From contig OX453274.1 of assembly GCA_949710005.1 (NCBI GenBank), positions 2,225,001-2,289,000 of the forward strand: a DNA stretch of 64,000 bases, written 5' to 3'. The stretch's first letter is position 1; each line of letters starts with the position of its first letter. The DNA comes from Ricordea florida. Taxonomy: Eukaryota > Cnidaria > Anthozoa > Corallimorpharia > Ricordeidae. Of the stretch, positions 56,045-63,859 are shown piece after piece. Below the pieces are notes generated by a model that did not search any database, had not been told where the DNA came from, and was given only the letters and a program-made list of their open reading frames with translations. The position numbers and the translations under genes were made by a program.

Positions 56045-57021
56045 ATCTTTTTCAAAACAGAATTAGGGGGTAATTCTGTATCATGCGGAATAACCTGTAA
56101 TTCCTCACGCACAAAACCCCGCCTTGGTCCATCTTGCAAAAAGTATAAAACAGGTTGATTAGGAGAAATTCTACTTCCAGAAATATAATAAACTTTTATA
56201 CTCCAAATAGGATCTGTGGCTCTTCTTCTTTCTCCGCCTTCAAGTTCACCGGGAGATAATAAATATCTAACCTTAACTTCAGTTGATAGTCTAACCTCAT
56301 CAAGCCCAACCGCGCGTTGGTAATTTTTGGGTTCAATATCAACCTCTTTCATTTTTATAGCCTTATCAGGCTCTTTACCGGTTATTCTCATCATTGTATT
56401 ATTCAAAGTTTTTAGAATAGCTGGTAATCTTTTCACCCATACTCTTGATCGATCATCACTGATCATTTCTTGCGCATATTGATGACTAAATAATCTTTCT
56501 CCTAATATTCTGTTTGCGTTTTCCACAAATGCTTGGGCTCTATGATTACCAGCCTCACTTCTTTGTATTCTCACATTATGGTAATTCATGAGTTTACTAA
56601 CTTCACCCATAAATTCTTTTCCAGGATCAACCATTAATGTTTTTGGGTATTTCAATCTTCTAGAATATATTTTCTTAAAAGCTTCTGATATCTCTCGACT
56701 TTCTTTTGAGGTTAATGCTTCAGCATCTTTATATCTCGAGGCGATATCAACCACAACTAACGCATATTTATATGTTTTTCTTCTAACTTTATCATGTGGT
56801 AAAAATAATAAATCCGCTTGGTGAATCTGATTGGGTTTATCCACAGTCCAGTGCGGCCTAGGTATATATTTAGGCGCGGGTAGATAGATTTGCCATATTG
56901 CCTGTTTCTGCAACCATTGTTTTGCATCATTTTCACTTACTTTCGCTTTCTCGGCTAATTTAGGAATTGCAGAATATCCTTTCCAATATCCCCCAGTTGA
57001 ATAATATATTTTTGTCATCAT
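56041..57021 (-). CDS. int: Retroviral-type DDE integrase of the Polinton
   Basis: Joins the element's ends to host DNA. The 326-aa product has the rve catalytic core: QADLLFLP (D70), MVDPGKEFMGE (D132) and AFVENANRILGE (E167), a D,D(34)E arrangement. SRYKDAEALTSK lies between, as in the rve family. The N-terminus (SAIPKLAEKAKVSENDAKQW) looks like a helix-turn-helix, and I do not see a clear HHCC zinc site. The C-terminal part, with VRYLLSPGEL and IWSIKVYYISGSRI, is a small beta-rich domain, perhaps SH3-like. The gene faces polB tail to tail and shares its last bases with it. Its start is back-to-back with the small ORF at 57053, with only a 31-bp gap. Confidence 0.9.
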   Translation of the reverse strand: MMTKIYYSTGGYWKGYSAIPKLAEKAKVSENDAKQWLQKQAIWQIYLPAPKYIPRPHWTVDKPNQIHQADLLFLPHDKVRRKTYKYALVVVDIASRYKDAEALTSKESREISEAFKKIYSRRLKYPKTLMVDPGKEFMGEVSKLMNYHNVRIQRSEAGNHRAQAFVENANRILGERLFSHQYAQEMISDDRSRVWVKRLPAILKTLNNTMMRITGKEPDKAIKMKEVDIEPKNYQRAVGLDEVRLSTEVKVRYLLSPGELEGGERRRATDPIWSIKVYYISGSRISPNQPVLYFLQDGPRRGFVREELQVIPHDTELPPNSVLKKI

Positions 57022-57033
57022 TTAAAAATAAAC

Positions 57034-57049
57034 AAGTATCTTATAAATT
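57034..57049 (+). promoter_or_regulatory. Candidate element promoter motif, copy 1
   Basis: AAGTATCTTATAAATT ends 3 nt before the ATG of the small gene at 57053. The identical 16-mer is placed identically before the capsid gene (57255-57270). It contains a TATA-like TATAAAT and is probably a late promoter giving an almost leaderless transcript. Confidence 0.65.
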
Positions 57050-57052
57050 GAA

Positions 57053-57244
57053 ATGGTTGAGGAGGAAGAAGAAATAAAATTTACCGAATACCAAATCAAC
57101 ATTATGAAAAAAATTATTAGGAAAAAAATTCTATATATGGAAGACGGCGATCAAATTTTTAATATTATGATTTTAATTCCCAAGGCGAGAGAAGGTTTAT
57201 TAAAACATATTTCCAAGTTAGAAAATAGGACAACACAGGTTTAA
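57053..57244 (+). CDS. Small acidic/basic protein, unknown (63 aa)
   Basis: I do not recognise this product. It begins MVEEEEEIKFTEYQINIMKK, followed by IIRKKILYMEDGD and a helical end. It has no membrane segment. It is supported as a gene by its promoter-like 16-mer at fixed spacing, its open frame and its place between integrase and capsid genes. It could be a short regulator or a virion component; no evidence decides. Confidence 0.6.
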   Translation: MVEEEEEIKFTEYQINIMKKIIRKKILYMEDGDQIFNIMILIPKAREGLLKHISKLENRTTQV

Positions 57245-57254
57245 AGGTTAACCA

Positions 57255-57270
57255 AAGTATCTTATAAATT
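57255..57270 (+). promoter_or_regulatory. Candidate element promoter motif, copy 2
   Basis: Exact repeat of AAGTATCTTATAAATT, again 3 nt before an ATG (57274, capsid gene). Two identical 16-mers with the same start-codon spacing within 230 bp are unlikely by chance. Confidence 0.65.
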
Positions 57271-57273
57271 ACA

Positions 57274-58515
57274 ATGACGTCTGAAAAAATTAACCCAAAT
57301 AGAATTCCAAAAGAACCATTTGGCTTGAAAGCAGAATCAACACTGAATCGAATTACTCTAAACCCATCCACAGCCAGTCCTGGAGAAACATTATACATAA
57401 ATATTCCAAAACTCGCCGAGAATTTGGTGATTGTGCCCGGAAGCGTATCTCTTCTATTTGATTTAGATGTTGAGGGCCATGCGAATAACACAGTTGTGAA
57501 TAATGTGGGTCGTAATCTTGTAACCAGACTGAAAGTTCTTTTTGGAGGAGAAACATTGCAAGATACTCAAAGATATGATTTATTTCAAACATATCATGAT
57601 TTATTCTTAACTGAAGAAGAGCGCGAAGACAGATTAAAACAAGGTATTTCTTCGTTAAATATTAGAAAACTTAGAACAAAATCTGGAGATGCAAAAACGC
57701 AAGATGTAAAAGAAGTTGCTCTCGCTAATGTTCATGGTTCAAAGTACAGAATACCAATAAATCATCCTATTCTAAACGATCATGGTGTTTTTTATCCGAA
57801 AGCGTTGGAAAATCATCTTATATTTGAGCTTACACTCTCCCCGATCAATAATATTCTTATTTATTCTGATACAACTAAAGCACCATCATATTCGATCAAA
57901 AACTTAGAGTTAGAATATTCTTCAATTTCTAGCGAATACTTAGCCCGCGAGGCCCAAGCGGCTTATCAAGTCGGTAAAGGATTCTTTTATGAAAATATTA
58001 CCTTGCACAAAACTTTTACATTTTCCATTGGTGGTGATGGCGTTATTAATCAACATATTAATTTACCGAGAAGATCAATGACAGGAATATTGTTTTTGTT
58101 TTTATCACCTCAAGCCGCAGGAGCAAGGGATTCTGAAAATTTTTATAATCCAGGTATATCTTCCGTTGAAATTGATGTTGATGGTGTTCCAAATAGAATA
58201 TACTCTAGGGGAATGATTCCTTCCGATCTTTGGGAATCCGTGAAAAAAAGATTTCATCGAGATGATGGTTTACAAATTTCATTGAAAGAAAAAGAATTTT
58301 ACGCGGATAAGTTTGCTCTTTGGGTTGATACTAGAACTCATCCAGATAATGGTATTCATGGTGGAGGACTTGCTCTAAATAATACGCATGATGGTGTAAA
58401 AGTAGAAATTAAAAGGAAACAAAGCGGATCCGGAACAATAACTTGTCATATGTTTGTCGTTGCGGACGCAATGATGGAAATTATGAATTCAAGTTTGAGA
58501 TCAATTAAGTACTGA
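57274..58515 (+). CDS. mcp: Candidate major capsid protein (double jelly-roll type), 413 aa
   Basis: Forms the shell if the call is right. The 413-aa product begins MTSEKINPNRIPKEPFGLKA and is rich in alternating beta-strand-like segments, with few Cys and no membrane segment. Features seen: LVTRLKVLFGGETLQDTQRY then DLFQTYHDLFLTEEEREDRL (a charged helix between sheets), IPINHPILNDHGVFYPKAL, LEYSSISSEYLAREAQAAYQ and HMFVVADAMMEIMNSSLRS at the C-terminus. Position directly before the packaging ATPase, size and beta-rich make-up fit a Polinton capsid protein, though it is shorter than many. The call rests on context plus a remembered similarity to cnidarian Polinton proteins; a minor capsid protein is the alternative. 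It has the strong promoter-like motif expected of an abundant product. Confidence 0.65.
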   Translation: MTSEKINPNRIPKEPFGLKAESTLNRITLNPSTASPGETLYINIPKLAENLVIVPGSVSLLFDLDVEGHANNTVVNNVGRNLVTRLKVLFGGETLQDTQRYDLFQTYHDLFLTEEEREDRLKQGISSLNIRKLRTKSGDAKTQDVKEVALANVHGSKYRIPINHPILNDHGVFYPKALENHLIFELTLSPINNILIYSDTTKAPSYSIKNLELEYSSISSEYLAREAQAAYQVGKGFFYENITLHKTFTFSIGGDGVINQHINLPRRSMTGILFLFLSPQAAGARDSENFYNPGISSVEIDVDGVPNRIYSRGMIPSDLWESVKKRFHRDDGLQISLKEKEFYADKFALWVDTRTHPDNGIHGGGLALNNTHDGVKVEIKRKQSGSGTITCHMFVVADAMMEIMNSSLRSIKY

Positions 58516-58535
58516 CCGTCTAAAAAAATAATGTT

Positions 58536-59177
58536 ATGATACAAAAAATCATGGAAGATTTACGAGATAAAATACCATTCCATTGTATTATAACAGGACC
58601 TACAAATTGCGGAAAAACAAAGTACTTAATTGAACAGCTCCGAGGTCCATTCCGGAAAGTTTTTGAATATATTGTGTTAATTTGCCCAACCTATTCTAAA
58701 AATAAAACTTATCATAATTTTGCTCGAGGAGATAAACATTTCTATGTATTATCACCAGATGCAAGTAATTCAGATGAGATAAATGAATTGTTAAATGATT
58801 GCCAAACTTTGTTTTCCGGAACAAATACATTAATAGTTTTGGATGATTGCGCCGTTTCCACCGATCTGAAGAAAAGATCTAATAAATTTATAGATTTGGC
58901 ATTCTCTGGAAGGCACCACGGATTATCAATGTGGGTTCTAACTCAGCAATTAACTTCAATAGCAAAACCATTCCGGGAAAATGTTGCCTGCGTTGTTACT
59001 TTTCATAATCCTTCCCAGAAAGGCATGAAAATGTTTTTTGAAGATTACGGAGGAGATATGGATTATGAATTAGGAAAAAAATTTGTTCAACTCCTGAAAA
59101 CGGAAAAATATTCTAGGTTATGTTTGAGTTTGCGATATCCATTTAATTGCTATTTAGAGATTCCCGAAGTGATTTAA
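58536..59177 (+). CDS. A32/FtsK-HerA-like genome-packaging ATPase, 213 aa
   Basis: Pumps genome DNA into capsids. Walker A GPTNCGKT at residues 21-28, close to the N-terminus as in A32-type ATPases. Walker B TLIVLDDC at about 98-105. A downstream FSGRHHGLSMWVLTQQLTSI supplies the sensor-like Gln/Ser region of this family. The 213-aa size is normal for Polinton and virophage ATPases. The gene follows the capsid gene after 20 bp and precedes the next gene by 6 bp, suggesting co-regulated morphogenesis genes. No damage is seen. Confidence 0.9.
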   Translation: MIQKIMEDLRDKIPFHCIITGPTNCGKTKYLIEQLRGPFRKVFEYIVLICPTYSKNKTYHNFARGDKHFYVLSPDASNSDEINELLNDCQTLFSGTNTLIVLDDCAVSTDLKKRSNKFIDLAFSGRHHGLSMWVLTQQLTSIAKPFRENVACVVTFHNPSQKGMKMFFEDYGGDMDYELGKKFVQLLKTEKYSRLCLSLRYPFNCYLEIPEVI

Positions 59178-59183
59178 CAAAAG

Positions 59184-59723
59184 ATGGCTAATATTGGAGA
59201 TTACATTGACCAACCAACAGAAAAAACTGAGGCAAAGGATAATGAAGAACTTGAAATAAAACAAGAATCACTTGCCATTCTCGCGGCCTTGGGAACAACA
59301 AAAGAATATTTGGGGGCTGAAATGAGTCTGGGTGATATAAAGAAATTATCTGCAAAAGATGTTGAAAAGTATTTTAATCGTTACCAAGCAGTAATGGGAA
59401 AGAAAATTAATGGTGGATTAGTAGATTCTTCCCTGCAATTAGTTTCCAAACTTATTTCATATTTAGTTCCAGTTGATGATATAGAATCTCTTTGCAATGA
59501 TTTGAAGAATGATGATTTGGTAAATCGTGAATTAACAAACATTGTTGGGTTATTAGCATTGAAAGCAGGAAGATTGGCAGCACTTGCTAGCGGTCTATTT
59601 CAAGTAGTTAAACACGTTAAATTCAACAAAAATCAGCAATTTTCAAGAGAAGAACCAGCAAAATCTAACACAACTGATCAGGAAACTAAGCAATCTGCTG
59701 AAGGTGTTGATACAGTATATTAA
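59184..59723 (+). CDS. Unknown protein, 179 aa, acidic ends and helical middle
   Basis: Not recognised. It starts MANIGDYIDQPTEKTEAKDN. The middle is helical and amphipathic (IKKLSAKDVEKYFNRYQAVM, SLQLVSKLISYLVPVDDIES), ending with LLALKAGRLAALASGLFQVV and a polar tail NTTDQETKQS. The hydrophobic segment near 120-140 is short and broken by Arg/Lys, so it may be an amphipathic or membrane-active helix rather than a true transmembrane segment. Its place in the ATPase-linked cluster suggests a virion or assembly protein. No enzyme motif is visible. Confidence 0.75.
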   Translation: MANIGDYIDQPTEKTEAKDNEELEIKQESLAILAALGTTKEYLGAEMSLGDIKKLSAKDVEKYFNRYQAVMGKKINGGLVDSSLQLVSKLISYLVPVDDIESLCNDLKNDDLVNRELTNIVGLLALKAGRLAALASGLFQVVKHVKFNKNQQFSREEPAKSNTTDQETKQSAEGVDTVY

Positions 59724-59760
59724 ACAGATCTAAAAACTTATTTGTAGCATCTAAATAACA

Positions 59761-60165
59761 ATGTCTGAACAAACTGAACAAAGTGCAGGAGGAGATGCGG
59801 AGCAAATTACAGCAGATCCCAAACCAGATACTAAAAAGAGGGAGAAAGATCCTAAAAAAGTAGCAGCTGGTAAGAAATTAGCTGAATATAATAAAAAAGC
59901 AAAAGAAGCATTAGCCAGGGAGATGAAACGTGAGACGCAAAACGATAATCAAGAAAAGACAAATAATGATTATAAATCGTGGCTTCCGGAGTTATCTTTT
60001 ACTACTGTTTTATCCATTGTTGGATTGGGGTTTACAGCATTTGATCTTTTTATGAGATATAAGGAAAAAGCTAGGGTTGAATATTCAAGTAGGATAGCTG
60101 ATTTATCGCAAGTTCCGCAACCTTCAAAAATTCCATTGTCCTCAAAATCTTTAGGAATGGAATAA
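59761..60165 (+). CDS. Unknown single-pass membrane protein, 134 aa, Lys/Glu-rich N-terminus
   Basis: Not recognised. The N-terminal 80 residues are highly charged (KPDTKKREKDPKKVAAGKKL, then KEALAREMKRETQND). One hydrophobic segment, LSFTTVLSIVGLGFTAFDLF, follows at about 77-96. The tail MRYKEKARVEYSSRI is short and basic, then Pro/Ser-rich. A basic arm plus a membrane anchor could link DNA or capsid to a membrane (inference). First of a run of membrane proteins. Confidence 0.7.
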   Translation: MSEQTEQSAGGDAEQITADPKPDTKKREKDPKKVAAGKKLAEYNKKAKEALAREMKRETQNDNQEKTNNDYKSWLPELSFTTVLSIVGLGFTAFDLFMRYKEKARVEYSSRIADLSQVPQPSKIPLSSKSLGME

Positions 60166-60207
60166 TTATAAATTATTTTTTACTACATAAAGTTATTTAA
60201 AAGTTTC

Positions 60208-60228
60208 TTACTGATGTAGTAAAAAATC
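60208..60228 (+). promoter_or_regulatory. Candidate element promoter motif, second class, copy 1
   Basis: TTACTGATGTAGTAAAAAATC ends at the ATG at 60229 (listed here in two parts: TTACTGATG and AGTAAAAAATC). A near-identical block precedes the ATG at 61866. It differs from the AAGTATCTTATAAATT class. Confidence 0.55.
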
Positions 60229-60447
60229 ATGTCAACCGAAAACAAACTTGTGAAAACTGTAACTGATTCAGCGGTACTTATCGGATTAGGAGCTGGGGTT
60301 GGTTATGTGGCTAAAAAGGTAATGAAAGAATCATTTTTGAGCGATCCATCCTCAAGTATTACAAATTATGCAAAATGGGTTGCAGTATTATCCGGAAGCA
60401 TGTACCTAAAAACATATTTAGAGGAACAAAAGATTTTACCAAAATAA
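60229..60447 (+). CDS. Small membrane protein, unknown, 72 aa
   Basis: Not recognised. MSTENKLVKTVTDSAVLIGL starts a first hydrophobic stretch with glycine zipper character (LIGLGAGVGYVAKKV). A second, WVAVLSGSMYLKTYL, lies near the C-terminus. The gene ends one base before the next ATG (60449), so the pair is translationally tight. Two-helix proteins of this size are often virion membrane proteins or holin-like factors; no evidence chooses. Confidence 0.65.
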   Translation: MSTENKLVKTVTDSAVLIGLGAGVGYVAKKVMKESFLSDPSSSITNYAKWVAVLSGSMYLKTYLEEQKILPK

Positions 60448-60448
60448 A

Positions 60449-60841
60449 ATGGCAACATTAGCAATGATGGCGATAGGGGCGGTATTGAATGCGACAGCAT
60501 TTACCGGAGGAAATTATCTTGCAAAATATTTATCCGGGCGCAATATTGATACAGAAAAAATACGACACGATAAAGCAATGGAAAAATATCAAAGAGATTA
60601 CGCAGAATATCAGGAAAAAAGACAAAAAATGCTTGATTGGAAAATGAAGAAAAAAGATGAAAAATATCAGGCATCAAAAAATATTTCTACTACAAATCAG
60701 GCTTTTGAATTGTATGGCCAAATGCAAGAACCGAAATTCTCTGATTATTACAAACCAAACGATGACCAAAAGACTGGGGAAATGGTATATGTCGGAGCCG
60801 GAATGATGGGTTTGGGGTATGCGGTAAGTAAAATATTATAA
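60449..60841 (+). CDS. Unknown membrane-associated protein, 130 aa
   Basis: Not recognised. A hydrophobic N-terminus LAMMAIGAVLNATAFTGGNY is followed by a long charged helix (MEKYQRDYAEYQEKRQKMLD, WKMKKKDEKYQ) and a hydrophobic, Gly-rich C-terminus VYVGAGMMGLGYAVSKIL. It could bridge two membrane contacts. It starts one base after the previous stop. A 55-bp gap separates its stop from the convergent gene on the other strand. Confidence 0.7.
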   Translation: MATLAMMAIGAVLNATAFTGGNYLAKYLSGRNIDTEKIRHDKAMEKYQRDYAEYQEKRQKMLDWKMKKKDEKYQASKNISTTNQAFELYGQMQEPKFSDYYKPNDDQKTGEMVYVGAGMMGLGYAVSKIL

Positions 60842-60896
60842 ATTATTATTTTGTTATGTAACCAGTAATTGGGTTATATAACATAAGGTATTGTAA

Positions 60897-61766
60897 TTAG
60901 TTCTCCACTAAATCAAAACTCCTCCCGCGGGTTCGGGGGCTAAAATGTCTATATTCACTTTCACTTTCGCTTTCATCGTCATAACCAATATAGGAAGAAG
61001 CAGATTCTCCGTCAGAAATAATTACTTCGGGATTATATTTTCTGCGGGGAGCCAATCTTTTAATTTCTTTTTTCGTTTCGACAAGGGCATCATAAAGTTT
61101 TACCTGCAAAGAAATACACCTTCCAATAAATATTGATTCAATTTTGATAGAACACTCTGCGTAGCAACCTTTATTGATTAAATCTTGGGGATTTATTGTT
61201 CCATTGCAATCCTCACTTCTAATATCATAAAATTTTGTAAGAAATTCTCCTTGTTTGTACGAAATTAATTTGGGGTATAATGTTGGTCCCCTATCTGGAA
61301 CTCTCTGCATATAAGGTTTGTTTTTTCCATCTTCAATTTTTTCCATTTTCCAATAGAGAGGATTTAAACCTCCCTTTAATCTGGTGAGATCAGATCTTTT
61401 CAACTCAAATCTATCAATTTCTTCTTTATTTTCTAAAATATGATCAATGCAACAATCTACTATTTCATTAAATTTTTCTATCCATTCTTCTTCTTCATCG
61501 GTAGGTCTATTTCCGCTCCATAAGCATAAAGGAAAAGAATAAGTTGAGAAACTTTCAGAAACTCCGAATGAATACAAGCGACCAGTTTTAATAACTAATT
61601 TTCCTTTAGTTTTATCTTCATTTCTTGAATAAATTTTAATTCGCTTAAATTCTACTTTTGGTTTGCTACCTGGAATTTCGCCCAAAATTGGTTTGGAAAA
61701 AATCATGCTTTCTTTTGGATTATAATTCTTAATATCTTCTATTAGTTTAGTATTTTCGTTCATCAT
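60897..61766 (-). CDS. Putative viral ssDNA-binding protein (NCLDV/PLV type), 289 aa
   Basis: The core SFGVSESFSTYSFPLCLWSG, then an Asn/Glu-rich helix with CCIDHILENKEEIDRFELKR, then GGLNPLYWKMEK and SIKIESIFIGRCISLQVKLY DALVETKK resembles the protein family (DUF5871/DUF2738 type, as I recall) that occurs in large DNA viruses and polinton-like viruses and has been proposed to bind ssDNA. The C-terminus is strongly acidic with YDDESESESEYRHF, as in gp2.5-like SSBs, but ends in a basic/aromatic tail. It lies on the minus strand, like integrase, away from the morphogenesis genes, which fits a replication role. The family name is from memory and function is inferred. Confidence 0.55.
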   Translation of the reverse strand: MMNENTKLIEDIKNYNPKESMIFSKPILGEIPGSKPKVEFKRIKIYSRNEDKTKGKLVIKTGRLYSFGVSESFSTYSFPLCLWSGNRPTDEEEEWIEKFNEIVDCCIDHILENKEEIDRFELKRSDLTRLKGGLNPLYWKMEKIEDGKNKPYMQRVPDRGPTLYPKLISYKQGEFLTKFYDIRSEDCNGTINPQDLINKGCYAECSIKIESIFIGRCISLQVKLYDALVETKKEIKRLAPRRKYNPEVIISDGESASSYIGYDDESESESEYRHFSPRTRGRSFDLVEN

Positions 61767-61846
61767 TTTATTTCTTTTTATTTATTCCTCTTATCTTTTA
61801 AATCAATTTTGATTTTATTTCCGACTCAAGTTAGTCTAAAGATTTA

Positions 61847-61865
61847 TTACTGATGAGTAAAAATC
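61847..61865 (+). promoter_or_regulatory. Candidate element promoter motif, second class, copy 2
   Basis: TTACTGATGAGTAAAAATC directly abuts the ATG at 61866. It matches the motif at 60208-60228 except for two single-base length differences. A weaker relative, TTCAGTAAAAACAAT, precedes the ATG at 63118. Confidence 0.55.
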
Positions 61866-63080
61866 ATGGCGGAAGAAATACCAATGGAAGATTTTTCAAG
61901 AGATAATGATGATGATAATTATGATTGGGATGATACAACTTTCCAAACCACAAACACATCTACATCCCTTGTACAAGATTATCCTGGTTATGATGATTAT
62001 AACCAATCAAGAGACAGGGCTCAATGGGAAAAACCACCAGAAAGAATGAACCTGGGAGAAAGAGATGAAGATTATGATAGAATGAGAGAAGCTAGGCAAG
62101 AACTCAAACGATATTACCCAGATTACGAGCCAAATGAAAGCCCATTTAATGTTCGATTTGGAGAAAATAGTAGCATAGAAGGGCAATTAAGTACCGCAAG
62201 AAATAATGTTTGGCATACATTAGTTGATGAAAATGGGGTTCTTAATATAGAAAATTTACCAAAAACATTTAGAAAAGCTCTAGGTGCCGATTATGAAACA
62301 ATGTTGGAAAAATATAATAATACCCAGTTAGAATTGCGAAAATCTATTGAAGTAAATAATGAATTAGATAATGCTTTGCAGGGATTGAAAGCAACAGCAG
62401 AAGTATATCCGCTGGAGATTGAACGATACGCGGAAAGAGAAAAAGAACTAAGGGAATTCATTGAGAGACAACAGGTACAAAAAGCAGAAAATAAAAGTCT
62501 TTTCGATCAAACCGTTAAACAGAATGTGGAATTAAAAATACAAGCGGAAAAACTTTTGGACGAAGTAAAATTATACAAAGAAGAAATAGATAAATATAAG
62601 AAGGGTAAATCAAATGAATCAAAATTAAAACAAAGCAATGAGCGATTAAAATCTGAGGTAGATAAATTAAAAGAACGACTTAGTAATAAAACAATTTCAA
62701 GTGAAGAACAATTATCAGATATTGAGGGTCGAAAAGATGAAATATTTAAAAATTTACCGCTACGGGAGAAACTAAAGTATATCTTCAAAAAGTATGGTTT
62801 TACAGTTTTTGGTATTTTAAGTGCGGTAGGCGTAATCATTGGGGTAATAGTTTCTAATCTTTCAAAGGGTTTATCTGCTTTGGGAAGGGGAGTTGGAAAT
62901 GGTTTGAAAACTCTTGGGAAAAAACTGGGTGAAATATTACCAGGAATGGTTGGAGCAATAGTTAGCTTTCTTTTCAAAACCGCAGGACAGGTCATTGGAT
63001 TTTTAGGTGAAAATGCTTGGTTATTGATAATGGCTGTAGTTCTATATTTTGTGGAAAGTATAAAAAAGAAGAGAAAGTAA
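61866..63080 (+). CDS. Large coiled-coil membrane protein, unknown, 404 aa
   Basis: Not recognised. An acidic N-terminus (EEIPMEDFSRDNDDDNYDWD) and Asn/Arg/Asp-rich segment lead to a long coiled coil at about 140-290 (LRKSIEVNNELDNALQGLKA, later LKQSNERLKSEVDKLKERLS). A C-terminal membrane region follows at about 305-400, with at least three hydrophobic stretches: FTVFGILSAVGVIIGVIVSN, MVGAIVSFLFKTAGQVIGFL and AWLLIMAVVLYFVE. Between the first two lies the amphipathic Gly/Lys piece SALGRGVGNGLKTLGKKLGE, reminiscent of membrane-lytic peptides. A virion fusion or penetration role is conceivable but unproven. Confidence 0.75.
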   Translation: MAEEIPMEDFSRDNDDDNYDWDDTTFQTTNTSTSLVQDYPGYDDYNQSRDRAQWEKPPERMNLGERDEDYDRMREARQELKRYYPDYEPNESPFNVRFGENSSIEGQLSTARNNVWHTLVDENGVLNIENLPKTFRKALGADYETMLEKYNNTQLELRKSIEVNNELDNALQGLKATAEVYPLEIERYAEREKELREFIERQQVQKAENKSLFDQTVKQNVELKIQAEKLLDEVKLYKEEIDKYKKGKSNESKLKQSNERLKSEVDKLKERLSNKTISSEEQLSDIEGRKDEIFKNLPLREKLKYIFKKYGFTVFGILSAVGVIIGVIVSNLSKGLSALGRGVGNGLKTLGKKLGEILPGMVGAIVSFLFKTAGQVIGFLGENAWLLIMAVVLYFVESIKKKRK

Positions 63081-63117
63081 CAAATTTAAAGATAACATAC
63101 CGTTCAGTAAAAACAAT

Positions 63118-63732
63118 ATGGGTGAATACAATGGAATTTATCCTCAAATACCTAATAATTTCCAAACACAAAGCGGAGATAGTACAATTAATTTCAGACT
63201 ACAAAAATCAAGCGAGGTATTACAAAATCTCGAGAAGGAAATTAAACATTACGAAGAAGTGAGGAAAAAATACAATAGAGCAAGAGGAATATGCACAAAA
63301 ATTAGTGTTTCTGGCGGATTTGTTTCAGTTCTTCTATCAGCAAGCGGATTAGGAACTTCTCTCACGGGTTTGGGTGCTTTAGTTGGAGTGCCCTTGGGTG
63401 TTGTCGGTGGGATTTTTGGGGTTTTCTCAATTGTATTTGGTTTTGCCTCTAAAAATCTTTCTGGTAAAGTTAGTAAACACGAACAAACCGTTGCAATTGC
63501 AAAATCAAAATTAAACACCATTAACGATTTAGTCTCAAAAGCTTTGAAAGATAATGTTATATCAGATCAAGAATTTTCCATAATTTTAGCAGAATTGGAA
63601 AAGTTTCAAAAACTGAAACAAGAAATAAGACAAAAATTCAGAAAAGATTCAGAAAAAAACTTCGACATGAGTATAATAAGGAAGAAAGTTCGAGAAGATC
63701 TATTAAAAGAATTAACCAATCCCGCTCATTAA
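63118..63732 (+). CDS. Unknown membrane-hairpin protein, 204 aa
   Basis: Not recognised. The N-terminus is polar, then a short coiled coil SEVLQNLEKEIKHYEEVRKK. Two Gly/Val-rich hydrophobic segments follow at about 62-110 (GGFVSVLLSASGLGTSLTGL, GVPLGVVGGIFGVFSIVFGF), separated by a few residues as in a hairpin. A helical, charged C-terminus follows (FQKLKQEIRQKFRKDSEKNF). The layout of coil, hydrophobic hairpin and coil resembles some pore-forming or membrane-shaping proteins in general form only. It sits 37 bp after the 404-aa gene, same strand. Confidence 0.7.
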   Translation: MGEYNGIYPQIPNNFQTQSGDSTINFRLQKSSEVLQNLEKEIKHYEEVRKKYNRARGICTKISVSGGFVSVLLSASGLGTSLTGLGALVGVPLGVVGGIFGVFSIVFGFASKNLSGKVSKHEQTVAIAKSKLNTINDLVSKALKDNVISDQEFSIILAELEKFQKLKQEIRQKFRKDSEKNFDMSIIRKKVREDLLKELTNPAH

Positions 63733-63859
63733 AAATTTCTTTTGAAAGAACTGATGTGGGGTGTAATTGTTTTGCGGGGGTTAGAAGAGAGGTTAATTGA
63801 TTTTACATCTTATTCTTAAAAGATCTAAAGATCAGAAAAATTGGAAAACAAAGAATAAG

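Noticed and set aside
57165-57592. Minus-strand ORFs opposite the capsid gene start
   Set aside because: Shadows of the capsid frame with no motif or promoter-like signal.
62507-62995. 162-aa minus-strand ORF
   Set aside because: Antisense shadow of the 404-aa coiled-coil protein gene; its proline-rich make-up mirrors that gene's codons.
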